Shown: in pieces, positions 59,220 to 64,000 of the stretch
How positions within the stretch are numbered: position 1 is the first letter of the stretch
Layout of the letters: each line of letters starts with the position of its first letter
Assembly (NCBI GenBank): GCA_965233675.1
Contig: OZ247498.1
Location: 2,480,001-2,544,000, forward strand
Source: SZUA-309 sp965233675
GTDB taxonomy: Bacteria; Pseudomonadota; Gammaproteobacteria; Pseudomonadales; Azotimanducaceae
Direction: 5' to 3'
Length of the DNA stretch: 64,000 bases
Made by a program: the position numbers and the translations under genes
The notes under the pieces: generated by a model
Told to the model about the DNA's origin: nothing
What the model saw: the letters and a program-made list of their open reading frames with translations, nothing else
Databases searched by the model: none

Positions 59220-59282
59220 CCCTATCGACGCGGCCCGTTCCTGAAGCCATAGTGGGTGGTTTTCAACGACTTTCGGATTCAC

Positions 59283-60239
59283 ATGGCCCAGATCAACGAG
59301 CGCCGCGTCGCCACAAACTCAATCGAACTGAACATCGCCGAACAGGGGGAAGGCCCTCTGGTTGTGCTCCTGCACGGCTTCCCCGAATCCTGGTATTCCT
59401 GGCGGCACCAGTTCGCGCCCCTTGCCGAAGCCGGTTACCACGTGGTGGCACCGCACATGCGCGGCTATGGAAAGAGCGACCGGCCGCATGAGATCGAGGC
59501 ATATACCCAGGTTGAAGTGATGGCCGATATCGCCGGTCTCGTCCCGGCACTCGGTTACCAACAGGCCATCGTGATCGGCCATGACTGGGGTGCGCCGACC
59601 GCCTGGGGATGCGCCCTCCACTACCCGGAAACATTCTCTGCCGTGGGGGCGCTGTCCGTACCCTTCTCACCCCGGGCGGCGAATCCACCCATGGCAGCGC
59701 TCCGTGAAGCGTTCAAAGGTCAGTTCTTCTATCAGCTCTATTTCCAGGAGCCGGGGGTCGCCGAAGCGGAGTTCGAAGCCGATCTGCGCCTCGCGCTGAA
59801 GAAATTTCTCTACATGGCCAGCGGTGACGCGGATTCCACCACATCGCTGTTGATGCGCGGGCCTGATGACGACCTCCTGACCGGACTGGAGGTGCCGGAA
59901 GCTTTGCCCGACTGGCTGACGGAAGCAGACCTGGATTTCTACACGGCCGAATTCACCGCCTCCGGGATGCGCGGCCCGCTCAACTACTACCGCAACCATG
60001 ATCTGACCTGGAAGCTGACTGCCGGTGCACCGACCCGGATCAGCCAACCTGCCATGTTTGCGGCCGGAGACCGGGATGGCGTCATCCTGATGGCGGCCGA
60101 GGCGCTGGAGAATCTCCCGGTGAACGTGCCCGATCTGCGCATCAACCAGCTGATTCCAGGGATCGGACACTGGACCCAGCAGGAAGCACCGGATGCGGTC
60201 AACGCATTGATACTCCAGTTTCTTGAAGAGGTCGCCTGA
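59283..60239 (+). CDS. Epoxide hydrolase-family alpha/beta hydrolase (cytosolic)
   Basis: Residues follow the epoxide hydrolase plan: LLHGFPESWYSWRHQF, MRGYGKSD, nucleophile Asp in VIGHDWGAPTAWG, cap tyrosines including PLNYYRN, acid in AGDRDGVI and His in GIGHWTQQEAP. It closely resembles the lipoprotein at 2144-3310, but without a signal peptide. ATG 59283 is chosen because the family-typical start (a short strand ending RVATNSIELNIAEQGEGP) begins there. A GTG at 59256 is the alternative. The FAD monooxygenase gene follows after 6 bp, so a monooxygenase makes, or the pair processes, an epoxide. Confidence 0.87.
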   Translation: MAQINERRVATNSIELNIAEQGEGPLVVLLHGFPESWYSWRHQFAPLAEAGYHVVAPHMRGYGKSDRPHEIEAYTQVEVMADIAGLVPALGYQQAIVIGHDWGAPTAWGCALHYPETFSAVGALSVPFSPRAANPPMAALREAFKGQFFYQLYFQEPGVAEAEFEADLRLALKKFLYMASGDADSTTSLLMRGPDDDLLTGLEVPEALPDWLTEADLDFYTAEFTASGMRGPLNYYRNHDLTWKLTAGAPTRISQPAMFAAGDRDGVILMAAEALENLPVNVPDLRINQLIPGIGHWTQQEAPDAVNALILQFLEEVA

Positions 60240-60245
60240 TACACC

Positions 60246-61733
60246 ATGAGCAATCAGATCGTCATAGTCGGCAGCGGAATTTCCGGTATGTGCACGGCCC
60301 TGGCACTCGCCACGCGGGGCCTCGACATCACCGTTCTCGAACGGGATACACCGCCGCCAGAGGGAGATCCGGACAAGGCATTCTTCGACTGGCCGCGACG
60401 GGGCGCCTCCCAGTTCCGGCACCCGCATGCGTTTCTCGGCCTGATGTGCAATCTGCTGGAAGAGAACTACCCGGATCTGCTTGAAGACTTTTATGCGGCT
60501 GGTGCACGGCGCCTCGATTTCCGGGAGATGCTGTCACCGGAACTGCAGGCGGACTACCGCCCGGAATCCGGCGACGAGAAACTCTGGATGCTCCTCTGCC
60601 GCCGCGCCACCATTGAAACGGTGTTGCGCCGCTACGTGGAAAAGCTGCCCAATATTCAGGTGATCAACAACATCACCATCGACGGAGTCGTGGCCGATCA
60701 GACAGACAACGGCGCGCTCAATGTCCGCGGCGTCCGGGTCCGGCGGGACTGTGTAGAGACATTCGGTGAGACCATCGAGGCGGACGTGCTGGTGGATGCC
60801 AGCGGCCGGTCCACCCGCTTTCCCGGCTACTTCGCCGAACTCGGAACCGATATACCCGAGGAAAACGACAATGCGGAGATCGTCTATTACACCCGTCACT
60901 ACCAGCTGAACGAGGGTGTGGAAGAACCCTCCCGGAGCGGCAAGGATCGTTCCGCCGGTGATCTGGGCTATATCAAATTCGGCGTCTTCCCAGGCGACGC
61001 CGGCAGCTTCGCCATCATCGTCTGCCTGCACAACAGCGAAACCGAGCTGCGGGAAGCCATCAAGGATGGCGACACCTTCGACAGGGTCTGCCGAAGCATC
61101 CCGGGCCTTGCACCCTGGCTTCAGGAGGGCCAATACCAGGCAACGACGCATCCCTTCGGGATCGGTGACATCCGCGCGGTCTGGCGCCACTTCGTGGTCG
61201 ACGACAAGCCACTGGCGCTCAACTATTTTGCGGTTGGCGATGCAGCGGTTCGAACCAATCCTCTGTATGGACGCGGCTGCAGCACCAGCATCCTCCACGC
61301 CCATCTGCTGGCGGAGGTGCTCGCCGGTTCGGACGACCCGGTGGGCCGGGCATTGACGTTCGACCAGAAAACGGAAGCGTCTCTCCGTCCCATCTTCACC
61401 ACCAGCCTGACAGAAGACCGGAATGGAATCAAAAAGGCGCTGGCCAGCGCACGGGGTGAACTGCTCGATAAACCGGACAGCTTCAAAAAATGGTTTGCGA
61501 CCGCCTTCGGGGACGCACTGGCGGCTGCCAGCCGCTACAACCTCAGGGTGACCCGAGGCGTAATGCGCACGGTGAATCTGCTCGAGAAACCGGGCGCTTT
61601 TCTGGAGGACCGGAAGACGCGCCTCATCGTGTTGCTCTACATGTTCCGGGGCAGAAAGCGCAATGCGACTGCGCGCATCGTCCGCGGTCCAAGTCGAGCG
61701 GAAATGCTCTCCCTGATCGAATCCGGGGGCTGA
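60246..61733 (+). CDS. FAD-dependent monooxygenase/oxidoreductase
   Basis: A 495-residue flavoprotein with the N-terminal Rossmann loop IVIVGSGISGMCTALALATRG, ERD at the end of strand 2, ADVLVDASGRSTRFPGYF (the DG-like motif region) and FAVGDAAVRTNPLYGRGCS (GD motif binding the flavin ribityl). It fits the PHBH/squalene-epoxidase-like group A monooxygenases or the halogenase/reductase relatives. The C-terminal 120 residues are helical and basic, and could associate with the membrane. Being 6 bp behind an epoxide hydrolase, an epoxidase role is attractive but unproven. Confidence 0.8.
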   Translation: MSNQIVIVGSGISGMCTALALATRGLDITVLERDTPPPEGDPDKAFFDWPRRGASQFRHPHAFLGLMCNLLEENYPDLLEDFYAAGARRLDFREMLSPELQADYRPESGDEKLWMLLCRRATIETVLRRYVEKLPNIQVINNITIDGVVADQTDNGALNVRGVRVRRDCVETFGETIEADVLVDASGRSTRFPGYFAELGTDIPEENDNAEIVYYTRHYQLNEGVEEPSRSGKDRSAGDLGYIKFGVFPGDAGSFAIIVCLHNSETELREAIKDGDTFDRVCRSIPGLAPWLQEGQYQATTHPFGIGDIRAVWRHFVVDDKPLALNYFAVGDAAVRTNPLYGRGCSTSILHAHLLAEVLAGSDDPVGRALTFDQKTEASLRPIFTTSLTEDRNGIKKALASARGELLDKPDSFKKWFATAFGDALAAASRYNLRVTRGVMRTVNLLEKPGAFLEDRKTRLIVLLYMFRGRKRNATARIVRGPSRAEMLSLIESGG

Positions 61734-61793
61734 GTCGGCCTTATCGGGTCGCCATGCCCGGCACGGCACCTGTTCGCCGGCGCCGAGTGACGG

Positions 61794-62963
61794 TCAGGGA
61801 CGCAGGCTGCTCAGATAGGTGTTCAGAAAGACCCCATCGGGATCAGTTTCGTCCCGCACCTGCCACCAGTCCGCCCAGCGCGGATGTGCTGCCGCGAGCT
61901 GCTCGCCACTCAGATAGTGAACCTTGCCCCAATGGGGTCGTCCGGCGTACGCCAGAAAGATCTCCTCGCAGGCCCGGTAGTAAGGTGCATCATCTTCACC
62001 CAGCGGCAGATGCACAGACAACGTTACCGTTTCCCGTTCGTAGGCCGTGGACAGCCAGACATCGTCTGCGGCGACCGTCCGATATTCCACCGGCCACTGC
62101 ACCCCGGTGAATTCAGTGCGCAACAGGTGGGCTATGTCTTCCAGGCACGCGCGGCCCTGTGCCCGCGGTACGCTGTATTCCATCTCCGTATGGGGTACCG
62201 GCCGATAATTCGGCAACACTTCATGGCTCCAGGCGAGCCGTTCGCCTTCTTCCGCCAGCGGGTACACGGGTGCCTGGTCGGTCTCGTTGATGAATTTCAC
62301 CCGGGCGGTATCCGCCTGGGGATACCAGAAGAACTCATAGTGCCGATTTTCCTCGATACCGGTGTCGATGCCATCGAGCACCTCCTCAAGCGGCAGCTGC
62401 CGGCTTTCTTCCTTGAGCACATAGCGGGGAAGCAGTTGCAGCTCGTACTGAGTCATCACACCGAACGCGCCGAGATGGAGCCGCGCCGCCTGCCAGAGAC
62501 GGTCGCCTTCACCGGCCTCCACCACCGCACCGGTCGCATCCACCAGCCGGAAGCCGGTAACGGCCGCCGAAAAATTTCTGAGATCCTTCCCCGTGCCATG
62601 GGTGCCTGTCGCCGTCACCCCGGCGATGGCCTGCTGGTCGATGTCGCCCTGATTGGCAAAGCCGAGCCCTTTTTCATTCAGCGCGTTACCGAGCGCGAAG
62701 ATCCGGGAGCCCGCCCAGACCCTGGCCCGACAGGTCGCTTCATCGGCGCTGATCAGTCCAGCGAGCCCCTGCAGATCGAGGATGACCTCGTCATCGTTCG
62801 CCACCAGCGGCGCATGGCTGTGCCCGGCGCCCACGGTCCGGATTCGGCGCCCCTGGCCGGCGGTCCGCATAACCAGCGCACAGACATCCGCTTCACTGCG
62901 CGGGAAGTGAATGGCCGCCGGACGACTCTCGAGCTTTCCAGACCAGTTCCGCCATCGCGGCAT
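61794..62963 (-). CDS. FAD-binding sugar-lactone oxidase (ALO/L-gulonolactone oxidase type)
   Basis: The 389-residue VAO-type flavoprotein has the PP-loop with VGAGHSHAPLV, where the His is the usual site for covalent FAD, and DQQAIAGVTATGTHGTGKDLRN. The C-terminal D-arabinono-lactone oxidase domain ends with HWGKVHYLS and DPDGVFLNTYLSSLRP, both diagnostic. Enzymes of this group oxidise aldonolactones or sugar alcohols to give H2O2. The short length fits bacterial alditol-oxidase or gulonolactone-oxidase relatives. It is divergent from the serine-hydrolase gene to its right. Confidence 0.87.
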   Translation of the reverse strand: MPRWRNWSGKLESRPAAIHFPRSEADVCALVMRTAGQGRRIRTVGAGHSHAPLVANDDEVILDLQGLAGLISADEATCRARVWAGSRIFALGNALNEKGLGFANQGDIDQQAIAGVTATGTHGTGKDLRNFSAAVTGFRLVDATGAVVEAGEGDRLWQAARLHLGAFGVMTQYELQLLPRYVLKEESRQLPLEEVLDGIDTGIEENRHYEFFWYPQADTARVKFINETDQAPVYPLAEEGERLAWSHEVLPNYRPVPHTEMEYSVPRAQGRACLEDIAHLLRTEFTGVQWPVEYRTVAADDVWLSTAYERETVTLSVHLPLGEDDAPYYRACEEIFLAYAGRPHWGKVHYLSGEQLAAAHPRWADWWQVRDETDPDGVFLNTYLSSLRP

Positions 62964-63032
62964 CGGAGCACCTCCGGGGTTCAGAAATCAACGGTATGAT
63001 GTGCTCTTCGAGTTAAACGGGGCGTGCGGCGT

Positions 63033-64000
63033 ATGGCAAGTTCTCAATATCGACAGACGAACGTCTTCTGGTGTTCTGACAAGCCGATCCAGCACCTGAC
63101 GCTTTCGATCCTGCTCTGTCTGATTCCCGGACTCACAACCGCCGCGCAGGTGCAGACGGAAACCGGTAGCGCACCGCCGCTCACAGCCGCGAACATCGAG
63201 CATTTCTTCGACACGGCCTTCACCACCCAGGTTCAGGACCATCGTATCGTCGGTGCCGTCGTCGCGGTGGTTCTTCGGGGCGAGGTCGTTCACCTCGGTG
63301 GCTATGGCTGGGCCGATCTCGAGTCCCGCACGCCGGCGGACCCGGTGAACTCAATGTTCCGCATCGCCTCCATCTCCAAACCATTCGTCTGGACTGCGAT
63401 CATGCAACTCGTCGAAACCGGTCGCCTTGACCTGGATGACGACGTCAACGACCACCTCAGCGCCTTCAAAATCCCCGACTCCTTCGATGAGCCGGTGCGT
63501 ATCCGCCACCTGCTCACGCATACACCCGGTTTCGAAGATCAGGCCATCGGCATGAACGCGAGAACTCTGCAGGATGAGCTGCCCCTGGCCACTTACCTGG
63601 CCGAGCACATGCCGGCCAGAGTACGTCCGCCGGGCGAACGGGCATCGTACTCGAACTGGGGCACCAGTCTGGCCGCCTACATCGTCAGTGAAGTCAGCGG
63701 TGAGCCCTGGGCAGACTACATCGATGCACACATTCTGACACCGCTGGACATGCATTCCACCAACACTCACAGCGAACTGAGCGACAAGTTCAAGGCCCGA
63801 ATGGCCACCAGTTACGTGTGGGGAAATGGTCAGTTCACCGCAAAGCCATACGAATACATGAACGATGGGCCAGCGGGCATGATCAGCACCACGGCCGATG
63901 ACATGAGCCGGTTCATGCTGGCGCATCTGGCTCTGGGTGCCTATGGGGATCGTCGAATTCTCGACGCAGCCACCGCGCGGCAGATGCAGTCCCCCCTGTT
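63033..64000 (+). CDS. Class C beta-lactamase-like serine hydrolase, 3' truncated by window edge
   Basis: The frame is open from ATG 63033 to the right edge (322 codons). A signal peptide or anchor with hydrophobic core LTLSILLCLIPGLTTAAQ precedes the beta-lactamase domain. The active-site S-x-x-K is SISKPFVW and the Y-x-N motif is YSNW, with LLTHTPGFED between them, as in esterase- and carboxypeptidase-type members (EstB, AmpC/DAP relatives). The third motif (K-T-G or H-x-G) and C-terminus lie beyond the window. It could be a periplasmic esterase or peptidase. It is divergent from the ALO gene. Confidence 0.85.
   Translation, partial: MASSQYRQTNVFWCSDKPIQHLTLSILLCLIPGLTTAAQVQTETGSAPPLTAANIEHFFDTAFTTQVQDHRIVGAVVAVVLRGEVVHLGGYGWADLESRTPADPVNSMFRIASISKPFVWTAIMQLVETGRLDLDDDVNDHLSAFKIPDSFDEPVRIRHLLTHTPGFEDQAIGMNARTLQDELPLATYLAEHMPARVRPPGERASYSNWGTSLAAYIVSEVSGEPWADYIDAHILTPLDMHSTNTHSELSDKFKARMATSYVWGNGQFTAKPYEYMNDGPAGMISTTADDMSRFMLAHLALGAYGDRRILDAATARQMQSPL

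Noticed and set aside
1..64000. CRISPR arrays, IS elements, integrases, rRNA and tRNA genes
   Set aside because: No regularly spaced repeats with spacers, transposase motifs or rRNA/tRNA signatures were seen on either strand. A covariance search would be needed to exclude small RNAs fully.

Overview
This window is chromosomal-looking DNA from a high-GC, Gram-negative bacterium, most likely an uncultured or little-studied gammaproteobacterium. The evidence for that is the set of small conserved proteins typical of the class (YceH/DUF480, YchJ, YaeQ, SurE), two TonB-dependent receptors, many lipobox signal peptides, and short Shine-Dalgarno-led operons with ATGA or GTGA overlaps. No rRNA, tRNA, CRISPR array, transposase or phage gene was seen. 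Both ends cut genes: an MFS transporter on the left and a class C beta-lactamase-like serine hydrolase on the right.

The gene content suggests an aerobic, lipid- and terpenoid/sterol-oriented heterotroph. It includes two epoxide hydrolases (one a lipoprotein), a Baeyer-Villiger-type monooxygenase, a Rieske oxygenase flanked by two SnoaL/NTF2-fold proteins, an acyl-CoA dehydrogenase, an enoyl-CoA hydratase, a thiolase with its DUF35 partner, a styrene-oxide-isomerase-like membrane protein, a delta-9-type desaturase, an HMG-CoA synthase homologue and PHA synthase. Most products are small oxidoreductases and alpha/beta hydrolases.

Layout. 1-7400: MFS-SDR operon, lipoprotein epoxide hydrolase, a membrane/pentapeptide/globin fusion, YceH, ThuA-like lipoprotein, VOC and EthD proteins. 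7490-7738: a thioredoxin-fold gene interrupted by an in-frame UGA, read here as a selenoprotein with its SECIS hairpin. 7800-18200: membrane-anchored class III aminotransferase, Mpo1-like protein, phosphatidylserine decarboxylase, TonB receptor, nitroreductase, solute-binding protein, hydrolase and SLC13 permease. 18234-23878: molybdenum hydroxylase operon (FAD, 2Fe-2S and Mo subunits) continuing into MoaD and a PyrD-PyrK fusion. 24000-35137: SDR, acyl-CoA dehydrogenase operon, DUF35-thiolase-hydrolase-MFS operon, and a penicillin-acylase-family lipoprotein with an enoyl-CoA hydratase. 35201-37415: BtuB-like receptor under a cobalamin riboswitch. 37416-38960: AT-rich, repeat-bearing stretch leading to a plasmid-type ParA plus ribbon-helix-helix cassette. 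38957-47800: MarR/hydrolase pair with a palindromic operator, LLM oxidoreductase, phaE-like/phaC/GNAT operon, BVMO-TetR operon with a TAGTC operator cluster. 47799-53278: a PAF-acetylhydrolase/cyclophilin fusion translationally overlapped by the isomerase-like gene, a COG3687 protein, and SurE-YchJ-YaeQ. 53278-64000: Rieske cluster behind a 19-bp palindrome, HMG-CoA synthase, SnoaL protein, desaturase, epoxide hydrolase-FAD monooxygenase pair, ALO-type oxidase and the partial beta-lactamase-like gene.

The strongest hidden feature is the selenoprotein at 7490: UGA stands where the first cysteine of a CxxC motif belongs, and the hairpin after it carries the same nine-base core at the same distance from UGA as I recall for E. 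coli fdhF. The other notable items are the globin and cyclophilin fusions, the ParA/RHH cassette with 19-bp repeats, and several palindromic operators beside regulator genes. All family assignments come from reading motifs; no database search was run.
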